A DNA stretch of 64,000 nt from JBKBRC01 sp046292345 (lineage in GTDB: Bacteria > Bacteroidota > Rhodothermia > Rhodothermales > Rubricoccaceae): positions 1 through 64,000 of the forward strand of contig JBKBRC010000012.1 of NCBI GenBank assembly GCA_046292345.1, in the 5' to 3' direction. Of the stretch, positions 25,685-34,015 are shown in pieces. The notes below the pieces were generated by a model. The model ran no database searches. It worked only from the letters and a program-made list of their open reading frames with translations, and was not told the DNA's origin. Each line of letters begins with the position of its first letter. Within the stretch, counting starts at the first letter, position 1. The translations under genes were made by a program, and so were the position numbers.

Positions 25685-27478
25685 ATGCCGTCCCTCCTCT
25701 GCCCGTCTGCCCGCCTCTCCGTCTCGCTCCTTGCGCTTCTGCTGGCCGCGCCGGCGGTCGCCCAGGCGCCCGGCTCCGCCTTCGTCGGCACGTGGGAGGG
25801 CCGGCTGGTGCTTGGCCCGGCAGCCCTGCGCGTTGTCTTCCACGTCGACGACGGGCCGGACGGGCTGCGCGTCTCGGGCGACAGCCCGGACCAGGGCGCG
25901 TACGGCATCGCCGGTGCCGAGACCGCCGTCTCGGGCGACACGCTCCGGTTTGCGCTGCCGAGCGTGATGGCGCGCGTCACGCTCGTCCGCGACGCGCCCG
26001 AAGCCGCCACGGCCACGCTCGTACAGGGCGGACAGGCGCTGCCCTCGTTTCGGGTCACGCGGCGCGCGGCGGGCGCGGCTGCCCCGGCCGAGCCCGCGGC
26101 GGCGCTCGCGCCGTACGTGGGCTTCTGGGAGGGCGAGCTCGCGCTCGGCGCAAACACGCTCACGCTCGTGATGCGCCTCGCGCCTGGCCCGCACCCGGAT
26201 ACGCTCCGCGCCTCGCTCGACGTCCCGGCACAGGGCGGCTTCGACCTTCCGACGGCCGGCGGCACGCTCGGCCCGGAGGCGCGCTTGGTCGTGAGGATGC
26301 CTCTCATCGGCGCACGGTTCGACGGGCGGCTGGCCGGCATGGACGTCCTCGAGGGGCGCTTCGAGCAGGGCGGGGCGAGCCTGCCGCTCACGCTCGGGCG
26401 CGTCACGCAGGCGCGTGCCGACGCCTATCGGACCGAGGCCCCGCCGCGCCCGCAGACGCCGCAGGCGCCGTTCCCCTACGCCGAGGAAGAGGTACGCATC
26501 GCGAGCGCGCCGGGCGTCGTGCTCGCGGGCACGCTCACGCGCCCCGAGGGCGCCGGGCCGTTTCCGGGCGTCGTGCTCGTAACCGGCAGCGGGCCGCAGG
26601 ACCGCGATCAGACCATTTTCGGACACCGCCCGTTCGCCGTCATTGCCGACCACCTCACGCGCGCCGGCTTCGCCGTGCTCCGCTACGACGACCGCGGCAC
26701 GGCCGCCTCCACGGGCGACTTCGCCGCGGCCACGCTCGACGACCTTACGGCCGATGCTGCCGCCGCGCTAGCGTGGCTCGCCGCGCGGCCAGACGTGACG
26801 CGCGTGGGCGTGCTTGGGCACAGCGAGGGCGGGTACGTGGCGCTCCGGCTCGCGGCGCGGGGCGCGCCTTCCTTCGCTGTGTCGCTCGCCGGACCGGCCG
26901 TCGCGGGCGCGGCCGTCTACGCCGAGCAGCACCGCTTGCTCGCACGCGCCGCCGGCGTCTCCGAAGCCGGCGCCGATGCCTACGGCCGGGCCGTCGCCGC
27001 GCTCGCGGCGCGCGTCACGGCGCCGCTGCCCGGCGCCGACGAAGCCGCGCAGCGCGCCACTGCCGAGGCCGCGTTCCGGGAAGCGCTCGCGGCCGTCCCC
27101 GAGGCGGACCGCGCCCTGCTCGGCCTCAGCGACGGCAGTCCCGTCCCGGACCAGCTGCTCGATTTCGTCTTCGCGCCCGGCGTCCGCTCGTTCCTGGCCT
27201 ACGATCCGGCCTCAGACCTGGCCGCGCTCGGCGTACCCATGCTGGCCGTTTACGGCAGCCGCGACCTCCAGGTGCCCGCGGCGCAGTCGGTGCCGGTCAT
27301 GCGGACGGCGCTCGCGGGCACGCCCGGCGCAGGCGTCCTTGTCTTCGACGAGGCCAACCACCTGTTCCAGGAGGCCCAGACGGGCTCGGTAGACGAGTAC
27401 CGGCAGATCCAGGAAACGATCATGCCGGCCGTGCTCCAGGCCGTCGAGCGCTGGCTGCGCGCGCAGGCCGAAGGCTGA
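25685..27478 (+). CDS. Secreted alpha/beta hydrolase
   Basis: About 597 residues. The ATG at 25685 gives a 28-residue signal peptide ending AVAQA; other starts at 25658 (GTG) and 25670 (ATG) only lengthen it. Two similar beta-rich domains of about 100 residues follow, each beginning FVGTWEGRL or YVGFWEGEL (about 35-130 and 140-245). An alpha/beta-hydrolase domain of the YqiA/dienelactone type follows from about 265, with nucleophile Ser380 in GHSEGG, acid in YGSRDLQVP and histidine in EANHLF. Similar Bacteroidota proteins are annotated as S9/S15-like hydrolases or esterases. Substrate unknown. It is monocistronic. Confidence 0.82.
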   Translation: MPSLLCPSARLSVSLLALLLAAPAVAQAPGSAFVGTWEGRLVLGPAALRVVFHVDDGPDGLRVSGDSPDQGAYGIAGAETAVSGDTLRFALPSVMARVTLVRDAPEAATATLVQGGQALPSFRVTRRAAGAAAPAEPAAALAPYVGFWEGELALGANTLTLVMRLAPGPHPDTLRASLDVPAQGGFDLPTAGGTLGPEARLVVRMPLIGARFDGRLAGMDVLEGRFEQGGASLPLTLGRVTQARADAYRTEAPPRPQTPQAPFPYAEEEVRIASAPGVVLAGTLTRPEGAGPFPGVVLVTGSGPQDRDQTIFGHRPFAVIADHLTRAGFAVLRYDDRGTAASTGDFAAATLDDLTADAAAALAWLAARPDVTRVGVLGHSEGGYVALRLAARGAPSFAVSLAGPAVAGAAVYAEQHRLLARAAGVSEAGADAYGRAVAALAARVTAPLPGADEAAQRATAEAAFREALAAVPEADRALLGLSDGSPVPDQLLDFVFAPGVRSFLAYDPASDLAALGVPMLAVYGSRDLQVPAAQSVPVMRTALAGTPGAGVLVFDEANHLFQEAQTGSVDEYRQIQETIMPAVLQAVERWLRAQAEG

Positions 27479-27547
27479 GGCTGCTGCAGGGCCCGTTTAA
27501 GCCGGACCGGGCGAGCGCGATAACGATCGCGACCGCGCTCCGATCCC

Positions 27548-27799
27548 ATGCACCCGCTCCGCTCGCTCTCCGGCTTCTCCGATCCCGCCCTCGGGTTCGT
27601 CACCATCGTGGCGCACGAGCAAGACGGCCGCGCCGTCGTCGAGGGGGTGATCGAGCTGCCCGGGCTCGCCACGCGCACGCTGCGTCTCCGCACCGACGCG
27701 GACCGGCTCTACCGCTACGGACCGGGGCGGGAGGCGCTGCTGCGCTACGTGCGCGCAGCGCTGTGTGAGGACGCCCTGCAAGACCTCCCGCTCAACTGA
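27548..27799 (+). CDS. Small hypothetical protein
   Basis: An 83-residue protein with an ATG 69 bp after the hydrolase gene. It has beta-strand-like segments (LGFVTIVAHEQ, RAVVEGVIELPG, RTLRLRTDADRLYRYG) and a C-terminal helix (REALLRYVRAALCEDALQDL). There is no signal peptide. Its last 8 bp overlap the 3' end of the convergent chorismate mutase gene. The balanced composition suggests a real gene; the family is not recognised. Confidence 0.55.
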   Translation: MHPLRSLSGFSDPALGFVTIVAHEQDGRAVVEGVIELPGLATRTLRLRTDADRLYRYGPGREALLRYVRAALCEDALQDLPLN

Positions 27800-28253
27800 T
27801 GCGTCCGGTGGCCGGGCTTTCGCCGGCCGGGCTTTCGCCGGCCGGGCTTTCGCCGGCCGGGCCGATGCCGAGGCTGCCGGACGCCTCTGGCGCAGCAGCC
27901 TGCGCGTTTTGCGCGGCCAGCGCGCGCTCGAGCGAGCGCGTCTCGTCGATCACGCGCTCGTAGAGACGCCGGACGGCGGCCTCCGAGAGCGGCCCCGCGT
28001 TGGCCGCGCACACGTTGGCGAGCACGTCTTCCTCGCGGCGCGGCGCGTAGACGGGCACGCCGAGCTGCTGCTTGATATGCCCTATGGCTGCCGCGCACCG
28101 CGCGCGCTCGTTCAGCAGTGCGATCACGGCCCGGTCGAGGGCGTCGATGCGGTCGCGCCAGGGGACGAGGGCCTCCGGAGAAGGCCGCAAGGAAGGATCG
28201 GGCGGCGGCGTGCAGAGCGTCTCGCGGAGCGCGTCGAGGGCAGCGGGCAGCAC
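27792..28253 (-). CDS. Chorismate mutase (AroQ type)
   Basis: A 153-residue protein that would convert chorismate to prephenate. The start is a GTG at 28253. The all-helical AroQ fold spans about residues 30-120: WRDRIDALDRAVIALLNERA, then AAIGHIKQQLGVPVYAPRRE and RLYERVIDETRSLE, with the catalytic-type Arg and Lys positions preserved. There is no signal peptide or fused prephenate dehydratase. The C-terminus is a Gly/Ser/Pro tail containing three PAGES repeats encoded by 15-bp units. It lies divergent from the S9 peptidase gene and convergent with the small gene at 27548. Confidence 0.88.
   Translation of the reverse strand: MLPAALDALRETLCTPPPDPSLRPSPEALVPWRDRIDALDRAVIALLNERARCAAAIGHIKQQLGVPVYAPRREEDVLANVCAANAGPLSEAAVRRLYERVIDETRSLERALAAQNAQAAAPEASGSLGIGPAGESPAGESPAGESPATGRIS
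27811..27860. repeat. 15-bp tandem repeat x3 (coding)
   Basis: Three exact copies of GCCGGGCTTTCGCCG plus a partial copy, encoding the PAGES repeats at the C-terminus of chorismate mutase on the minus strand. Confidence 0.95.
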
Positions 28254-28337
28254 GGGAGCAGGGCGGGTGGCAGAGAAAGGGGAAGGTTACGCCCGGCGCA
28301 CGCTATACTTCCGGCAGTCCCACCTGTCCCGTTGCCG

Positions 28338-30857
28338 ATGCGAGCCCGTCTCTTCCCCTGCCTGGCGGTTCTGCTGCTCCTGCTCCCGGGTGCGCCCGCG
28401 CGCCTGGCGCACGCGCAGGAAGCCCTCTCCTTCCAGACTCCTGCCCCGGAGCTCCAGCGTCTCGTGGACGCCCCGCTGACGCCCGCCGTCATGCTTAGCC
28501 CAGACCGCACGCTGATGGCGCTCATGGCGCGCCCGGCCCTGCCAGCGCTCGAGGACCTCGCCGCGCCCGAGCTCGGCCTCGGCGGGCTCCGCCTCAACCC
28601 GGTCACCAACGGCCCGAGCCGCGGCGGCTCGTTCACCGGAATCGTGCTGCGCGCGACGGCCCCCGGCGGCGCCGAGCGCCCCGTGACAGGCCTCCCGGAG
28701 GGTGCCCTGCGCATCCGCAACGCTTCCTGGAGCCCCGACGCACGCTACCTCGCCTTCACGCTCGACCGCGACGACCGTGTCGAGCTGTGGGTGGCTGACG
28801 CGGCCACGGCGGCAGCCCGGCGCGTGCTGCCAGACGCGCTCAACGACGCCGCGCCTGGCACGCCGTTCACATGGGTCGGCGGGCGCGGCGCGCTTGTGGC
28901 CCGCGTCATCCCGGCCGGCCGCGGCCCGGCCCCCACCCAGGGGCGCGTGCCGGCCGGGCCCGTCGTGCAGGAAAACCTGGGCCGCGCCGCGCCGGCGCGC
29001 ACGCTCCAGAACCTGCTCGCCTCGCCGCACGACGAAGCCCTCTTCGACTACTACCTCACGAGTCAGCTCGTGCGCGTGGACGTAGCTACGGGCGCCGCGA
29101 TGCCGATCGGGCCGGCAGCCGTCTACACCGGCACCGCGCCCTCGCCCGACGGGCGCTACCTGCTCACGCAGGCGCGGATGCGACCTTACTCGTACCTCGT
29201 CGGCTGGAACCGATTCCCGAACCGTGTCGAGGTGTGGGACCTCGCCTCGGGCGAGCGGGTGCGCACCATCGCCGAACTGCCGCTGCACGAGTCCATCCCG
29301 ATCGCGTTCGGCTCGGTCGAGGCCGGCCCGCGTAGCTACATGTGGCGTGCCGATGCGCCGGCGACGCTCGTCTGGGCCGAGGCCCAGGACGGCGGCGACA
29401 TCCGCGCTCCGGCGGACGTCCGCGACCGCCTCTTCATGCTCCCGGCGCCGTTCACGGGCGCGCCCGTCGCGCTCGTGGACCTGCCGCTGCGCTTCGCAGG
29501 CATCACGTGGGGCACCGACGACGTGGCGCTCGTGACGGAGACGCAGTGGCAGACGCGCCTGCGCCGGACCTACCTCGTCGCGCCCGGCCGCCCTGGCGCC
29601 CCGCCCCGCGTGCTGCTCGAGGGCTCGACCGAGGACGCCTACAACGACCCTGGCCAGCCCATGACCGACCGCGACGCGGCCACCGGCTACAGCACGCTCA
29701 TCGTCGAGTCGGGACGCGGAGGGCCTTTCATCTACCTCGCCGGCACCGGCGCCTCGCCCGAGGGCGACCGGCCCTTCGTGCGCCGCTTCTCGCTCGCGAC
29801 CGGCCAGACGACCGAGCTCTTCCGCTCGGCCGCGCCCTACCTCGAGCGCCCCATCGGTTTCCTCGACGCCGCGCGCCGCGTGCTGCTCACGCAGCGCGAG
29901 AGCCCGACCGAGCCGCCCAACTATTTCGCGCGCACGCTCGCCACCGGCGCCCTGCGCGCCCTCACCAACTTCGCGCATCCCTACCCGGAGCTCGCGCAGA
30001 TCCATCGCGAGACGATCCACTACACGCGCGCCGACGGCGTGCCGCTCACGGCCACGCTCTACCTGCCGGCCGGCTACGACGCGCAGCGCGACGGGCCCCT
30101 GCCGGCCTTCGTCTGGGCCTACCCGACCGAGTTCCGCAGCGCCGACGCCGCCGGGCAGCGCTCCGGATCGCCCTACCAGTTCACGCGCGTCAGCTTCCAG
30201 GGCGCCGTGCCGTACGTCACGCGTGGCTACGCCGTGCTCGACGACGCCTCGTTCCCGATCGTCGGCGAGGGCGAGGCCGAGCCCAACGACACGTTTGTCG
30301 AACAGCTCGTGATGAACGCCGAGGCCGTCATCGCCGAGGGCGTGCGCCGCGGCGTCGTCGACCCCGACCGTGTGGCCGTCGGCGGCCATTCCTATGGCGC
30401 GTTCATGACGGCCAACCTGCTCGCGCACTCGGACCTGTTCCGCGCTGGCATCGCGCGCTCGGGCGCCTACAACCGTACGCTCACGCCGTTCGGCTTCCAG
30501 CGTGAGGAGCGCACCTACTGGCAGGACCCGGACCTCTACAACCGCATGAGCCCGTTCATGAACGCTGACAAGATCGACGAGCCGATCCTGCTCATCCACG
30601 GTCAGGCGGACGACAACCCGGGCACGTTCACGCTCCAGTCCGAGCGGCTCTACGGGGCGCTGCGCGGGCTCGGCCGCACGGCGCGCCTCGTGCTGCTCCC
30701 CTTCGAGAGCCACGGCTACGCCGCGCGCGAGTCCATCCTGCACATGCTCTGGGAGCAGGACCGCTGGCTCGAGACGTATGTCAAGAACGCGCCGCCGCGC
30801 CAGGCCGCCGCGCCCGCGCCCGTCGCGCCCGCGCCCGTCGCGCAACCGGGCGGCTGA
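28338..30857 (+). CDS. S9-family peptidase (glutamyl endopeptidase-like)
   Basis: An 839-residue exported serine peptidase. The ATG at 28338 begins a signal peptide ending AHAQ. A beta-propeller (about 40-560) contains segments such as SWSPDARYLAFTLDRDDRVELW (split at FTLD) and APSPDGRYLLTQ. The C-terminal prolyl-oligopeptidase catalytic domain has nucleophile Ser685 in GGHSYGAF, the acid in HGQADDNPGTF and the histidine in FESHGYAARES. Its sequence pattern is close to plant/bacterial glutamyl endopeptidases of this clan. The last 20 residues are an Ala/Pro tail with a 15-bp repeat. TATACT at 28304-28309 is a possible -10 box. Confidence 0.9.
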   Translation: MRARLFPCLAVLLLLLPGAPARLAHAQEALSFQTPAPELQRLVDAPLTPAVMLSPDRTLMALMARPALPALEDLAAPELGLGGLRLNPVTNGPSRGGSFTGIVLRATAPGGAERPVTGLPEGALRIRNASWSPDARYLAFTLDRDDRVELWVADAATAAARRVLPDALNDAAPGTPFTWVGGRGALVARVIPAGRGPAPTQGRVPAGPVVQENLGRAAPARTLQNLLASPHDEALFDYYLTSQLVRVDVATGAAMPIGPAAVYTGTAPSPDGRYLLTQARMRPYSYLVGWNRFPNRVEVWDLASGERVRTIAELPLHESIPIAFGSVEAGPRSYMWRADAPATLVWAEAQDGGDIRAPADVRDRLFMLPAPFTGAPVALVDLPLRFAGITWGTDDVALVTETQWQTRLRRTYLVAPGRPGAPPRVLLEGSTEDAYNDPGQPMTDRDAATGYSTLIVESGRGGPFIYLAGTGASPEGDRPFVRRFSLATGQTTELFRSAAPYLERPIGFLDAARRVLLTQRESPTEPPNYFARTLATGALRALTNFAHPYPELAQIHRETIHYTRADGVPLTATLYLPAGYDAQRDGPLPAFVWAYPTEFRSADAAGQRSGSPYQFTRVSFQGAVPYVTRGYAVLDDASFPIVGEGEAEPNDTFVEQLVMNAEAVIAEGVRRGVVDPDRVAVGGHSYGAFMTANLLAHSDLFRAGIARSGAYNRTLTPFGFQREERTYWQDPDLYNRMSPFMNADKIDEPILLIHGQADDNPGTFTLQSERLYGALRGLGRTARLVLLPFESHGYAARESILHMLWEQDRWLETYVKNAPPRQAAAPAPVAPAPVAQPGG
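30810..30842 (+). repeat. 15-bp repeat x2 (coding)
   Basis: Two copies of CGCGCCCGCGCCCGT, encoding the APAPV-type tail of the S9 peptidase. Confidence 0.8.
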
Positions 30858-30899
30858 GGCCGGCCGCGCAGACCAGGCCGCCGGGCGCGCCGAAGCGGC

Positions 30900-31462
30900 C
30901 GGGCGCTCGCCTTCGACGTCTCGGTGGCCTGTGCGGCCCTCGTGGCCGCGATCTGCTTTGCGGCGTGCGCCTGTCAGCGCCGCGCCAACCGCCGCGTCGG
31001 CTCGGCCTTCCCGTACCGCAGGGCCGCCTCATGGCCGGTGTGGTCTCGGCGGTGCTGTGCTGGCCGGCCTCGCGGTCGGCTTCGCGCTCGAGCGGACGCT
31101 CTTGGCTGCCCTGACGTCCTGCACCGGCGCGGCGCTGCTGATCGCCCGCAAGACACCGACGCGCAGGTGCGTCGTGCCGCCGAGGCCGTGATGAACCGCG
31201 AGGGGATCCGCTACGAGAGCCACGTCGCGCGCGTCGGGCGGCACTCCTTCATCGAGATGCTCATCATCGAGGTGCCCATCTCGCTCCATCGAGGTGCTCA
31301 TCCTGACGACGTGCTCGTCCTGACGACGCCCGATTTCGCCGCAGGCGAAGGCATGGCGGCGCTCGACGCGCTCCGCGCCGAAATCTTCCGCGGGGGCTCG
31401 GCGTCCCGCTCGCGCAGAGCCGGTTCACGGCCGAGTTCACGGCTTCCGAAGCGTGGACCTGA
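30900..31462 (+). pseudogene. Decayed cation diffusion facilitator (CDF) gene
   Basis: No intact gene lies in this 725-bp interval, but pieces of a CDF/cation-efflux protein appear in order in different frames. The first is ALVAAICFAACACQRRANRRVGS. A second is LMAGVVSAVL, then in another frame LAGLAVGFALERTLLAALTSCTGAALL (membrane segments). The cytoplasmic-domain start follows, VRRAAEAVMNREGIRYESHVARVGRHSFIEM, and finally in a further frame LGVPLAQSRFTAEFTASEAWT and a TGA at 31460-31462. The N-terminal helices are missing. At least two to three frameshifts and a small duplication near 31255-31330 explain the loss. (Long pieces are quoted only as landmarks.) The original substrate is unknown. 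Confidence 0.7.
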
Positions 31463-31540
31463 GCCCGGGCGCGGACCTGCCTCGGCCCGGGTTCCGGGAG
31501 GCGGACGCCCGGAGGCCCGGCCGAGGCAGAGACGACCGCG

Positions 31541-31548
31541 TACCTTTT
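31541..31548 (+). promoter_or_regulatory. TACCTTTT, candidate -7 element
   Basis: TACCTTTT matches TAnnTTTG at all but the last position, 34 bp before the GTG start of the M28 peptidase. Confidence 0.4.
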
Positions 31549-31582
31549 CGGCGTTCGCCCTGCCCATCTGCCGGTCCCCGCC

Positions 31583-32587
31583 GTGTCTCGCCTGCTGCTC
31601 GCGCTTCTCGCTGCCCTCTTCGTCTCCGCCTGCGCGCCGGCCGCGCCGCCGGCCGTGCCGCCGGCACCTGCGCCGCCGGCTGCCGAGGCGCCGGACGTCC
31701 GGGACAACCCGTTCGACGTCGCGGCGCTGCTCGAGGACCTCCGCACGCTGTCCTCGCCGGCGATGGAGGGGCGGCGCATGGGCACGCCCGGCCACGCCCG
31801 CGCGCAGGCGTACCTGCGGCAGCGCTTCGCCGAGGTAGGCCTCGAGCCCCTCGGCGACTCGCTCGGCGTGCCATTCCGCTACGTCCCGCGCGGTGGCACG
31901 GCCGAGGAAGACGGCACCAACTTCGTCGGCATCGTGCGCGGGACTGAGAGCGGCGGCCCCTACCTCCTCGTGCTGGCGCACTACGACCACCTCGGCATCC
32001 GCAACGGCCAGATCTACCACGGCGCCGACGACAACGCCTCCGGCACGGCTGCGCTCATCACGCTCGCCGGCCATCTGCGCCGCAACCCGCCGCGCCACTC
32101 GGTCATCATCGCCGCGCTCGACGCCGAGGAGGTAGGGCTGCAGGGCGCGCGCTTCATGGCAGCTAACCCGCCCGTCCCCCTCGACGAGGTCGCGCTCGTC
32201 ATCAACATGGACATGATCGGCCGGAGCGAGACCGGCGAGCTCTATGCGGCCGGGACGTACCACTATCCGTTTCTGCGGCCGCACGTCGAGGCCGTCGCGG
32301 CCGAGGCGCCCATCCGCCTGCTCATGGGGCACGACTCCCCGGATCTGCCCCCGGGCGATGACTGGACGATGTCCTCGGACCACGGGCCGTTCCACCAGCG
32401 GGGCGTGCCGTTCATCTACTTTGGCGTGGAGGATCACGAGGGCTACCACCAGCCGAGCGACACGTACGAGAACATCACGCCGTTCTTCTACATCGGGGCT
32501 GTCGAGACGGTGATCGCGTTTGTCGAGCGGGCCGACCGGCACCTGGCCGCAATCCACGCCGCGCGGCGCGCCCAGACGCGTCCTTGA
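31583..32587 (+). CDS. M28-family metallopeptidase (lipoprotein)
   Basis: A 334-residue exported aminopeptidase-like protein with a GTG start. A signal peptide with lipobox VSAC (Cys17) is followed by a Pro/Ala linker. The M28 domain has the two-zinc site: His in VLAHYDHLG (about 131-138), Asp149 in HGADDNASG, Glu in LDAEEVGLQG (about 179-188), Asp210 in NMDMIGR, and a late His in GYHQPSDT. It probably cleaves N-terminal residues from peptides in the periplasm or on the surface. Its stop codon lies inside a 16-bp direct repeat and it is convergent with tsaD. Confidence 0.93.
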   Translation: MSRLLLALLAALFVSACAPAAPPAVPPAPAPPAAEAPDVRDNPFDVAALLEDLRTLSSPAMEGRRMGTPGHARAQAYLRQRFAEVGLEPLGDSLGVPFRYVPRGGTAEEDGTNFVGIVRGTESGGPYLLVLAHYDHLGIRNGQIYHGADDNASGTAALITLAGHLRRNPPRHSVIIAALDAEEVGLQGARFMAANPPVPLDEVALVINMDMIGRSETGELYAAGTYHYPFLRPHVEAVAAEAPIRLLMGHDSPDLPPGDDWTMSSDHGPFHQRGVPFIYFGVEDHEGYHQPSDTYENITPFFYIGAVETVIAFVERADRHLAAIHAARRAQTRP

Positions 32588-32603
32588 CCAGACGCGTCCT
32601 TGA
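32572..32603 (+). repeat. 16-bp direct repeat duplicating a stop codon
   Basis: Two exact adjacent copies of CCAGACGCGTCCTTGA. The first ends with the M28 peptidase stop codon and the second repeats that stop in another frame. Confidence 0.95.
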
Positions 32604-32631
32604 CGCGCGAGGCGTTTGCTCCGGGGCGTGC

Positions 32632-33657
32632 TCAGAGTTTCAGGCCCGGCTCGGCGGCGAGCGCGAGCGTGTCAGCGTGCCCGCTGGCGAGCTTGAACGC
32701 AGCCGTGACGGCGATCATGGCCGCGTTGTCGACCGAGAATCGGAGCGCCGGCACGTGCAGCGCGAAGCCGTCCGCCTCGGCAGCGTGTGCGGCGGCGGCG
32801 CGCAGGCCGCGGTTAGCCGAGACGCCGCCGACGATGGCCACGTCGCGCACGCCCGTCTCGTGGACCGCGTCGCGGAGCGCGCCCACGAGCGCCTCCACGA
32901 CGGTGTGCTGGAACGAGGCGCACACGTCGGCGAGGTGGTCGCGCAGGAGTGCCGCACGCTGCGCCTCGGTGCGCTCGGCGAGGGCGTAGCGCACGGCCGT
33001 CTTGATGCCGCTGAACGAGACGTCGAAGAGGCCGCCGCCGAGGCGGGGCGAGGGCAGCGGCAGGAAGGCGGGGTCGCCCTCGGCCGCGAGGCGGTCCACG
33101 GGCGGCCCACCGGGGTAAGGCAGCCCGAGCAGGCGCGCGACCTTGTCGTAGGCCTCGCCGGCGGCGTCGTCGCGCGTGCGCCCGAGCTCGGTATGGCGGA
33201 AGCCCTCGTCCACGCGCGTCAGGAGCGTGTGCCCGCCTGAGACGGTCAGGCACAGAAACGGCAGCGCCGGCCCCGGCGGCTCGACGAACACCGAGTAGAC
33301 GTGCCCCTCGAGATGGTTGGCGCCCACGAGCGGCAGCCCACGGCCGAGCGCAAGGCCCTTCGCGAAGCTGAGCCCGACGAGGAGCGAGCCGGCCAGCCCG
33401 GGCCCGTACGTGACCGCGAGGGCGCCCACGTCGCCGAGCGCGAGGCCGGCCTCGTCGAGCGCCGCGCGCACCGTCGGGGCGATGAGCTGCTGGTGCGCGC
33501 GGCTGGCCAGCTCGGGCACGACGCCCCCGAAGCCCTCGTGCACGCGCTGCGAGGCAATGACCGACGAGGCGAGGCGCCCCTCGGCCCAGACGGCCGCGGC
33601 GGTGTCGTCGCACGAGGTTTCGATGGCGAGGATAGGGGGCAGGCCAGTCGGTATCAC
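32632..33657 (-). CDS. tsaD: tRNA threonylcarbamoyladenosine transferase TsaD
   Basis: A 341-residue protein that transfers threonylcarbamoyl from the AMP adduct made by TsaC to A37 of ANN-decoding tRNAs, with TsaB and TsaE. The GTG at 33657 gives the usual N-terminus (PILAIETSCDDTA); a GTG at 33711 would add 18 residues. Metal-binding NHLEGH is at about 114-119. Other motifs are the SGGHT loop, the DDAAGEAYDK segment, SFSGIKTAVRY, and GGVSANRGLR with SVDNAAMIA near the C-terminus. It is a single essential-type gene, convergent with the M28 peptidase. Confidence 0.96.
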   Translation of the reverse strand: MIPTGLPPILAIETSCDDTAAAVWAEGRLASSVIASQRVHEGFGGVVPELASRAHQQLIAPTVRAALDEAGLALGDVGALAVTYGPGLAGSLLVGLSFAKGLALGRGLPLVGANHLEGHVYSVFVEPPGPALPFLCLTVSGGHTLLTRVDEGFRHTELGRTRDDAAGEAYDKVARLLGLPYPGGPPVDRLAAEGDPAFLPLPSPRLGGGLFDVSFSGIKTAVRYALAERTEAQRAALLRDHLADVCASFQHTVVEALVGALRDAVHETGVRDVAIVGGVSANRGLRAAAAHAAEADGFALHVPALRFSVDNAAMIAVTAAFKLASGHADTLALAAEPGLKL

Positions 33658-34008
33658 GGGTTCGGTATCACGGATGGGGAGCGGTGGGGCGAGACGCGGC
33701 AATGAACGCACGGCCGTCCGAGCGGCGCCCGCAGACGCGGCGAAAACGCCGCCGTGCGGCCCGGGGCGCCCCGAGCCTGCCTGCTTCGCCGACGCGGCCG
33801 GGTTGCCGTTCGCGGTGGCCCGCGGCGGGGCGTACGTCCCGGCACAGGGCGGCGTCTACGCCTTCAGCGGCACCTCGCGACCCCGCACGTGCTCCGAGGA
33901 AGCGCGCGAGGCGCCACTGCCGGAGCAGGACGCCTCGCGCTCGTCATGTTGGCCGGAGGCAGTTCTCCAGGGTGGTCAACCCTCCAGGGTGGTCAACCCT
34001 CCGGGTGG
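33658..34008. other. 351-bp stretch with no recognisable gene
   Basis: Between tsaD and the sugar dehydrogenase gene, both on the minus strand. Translations of all frames gave nothing I recognise. The tsaD end carries a GGTATCACGG duplication (about 33653-33677), and the other end has a 16-17-bp repeat. The middle could be a remnant of a lost gene, but no protein similarity supports that. Confidence 0.5.
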
Positions 34009-34015
34009 TCAACTC
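33970..34015. repeat. 16-17-bp tandem repeat at a gene end
   Basis: Nearly three copies of GGGTGGTCAACCCTCC(A). On the minus strand each contains TGA in TTGACC, and one of these is the stop codon of the sugar dehydrogenase gene. Confidence 0.9.

Noticed and set aside
33712..34008. Possible small gene or gene remnant between tsaD and the sugar dehydrogenase
   Set aside because: No frame gives a plausible start, composition or family; segments are low-complexity.
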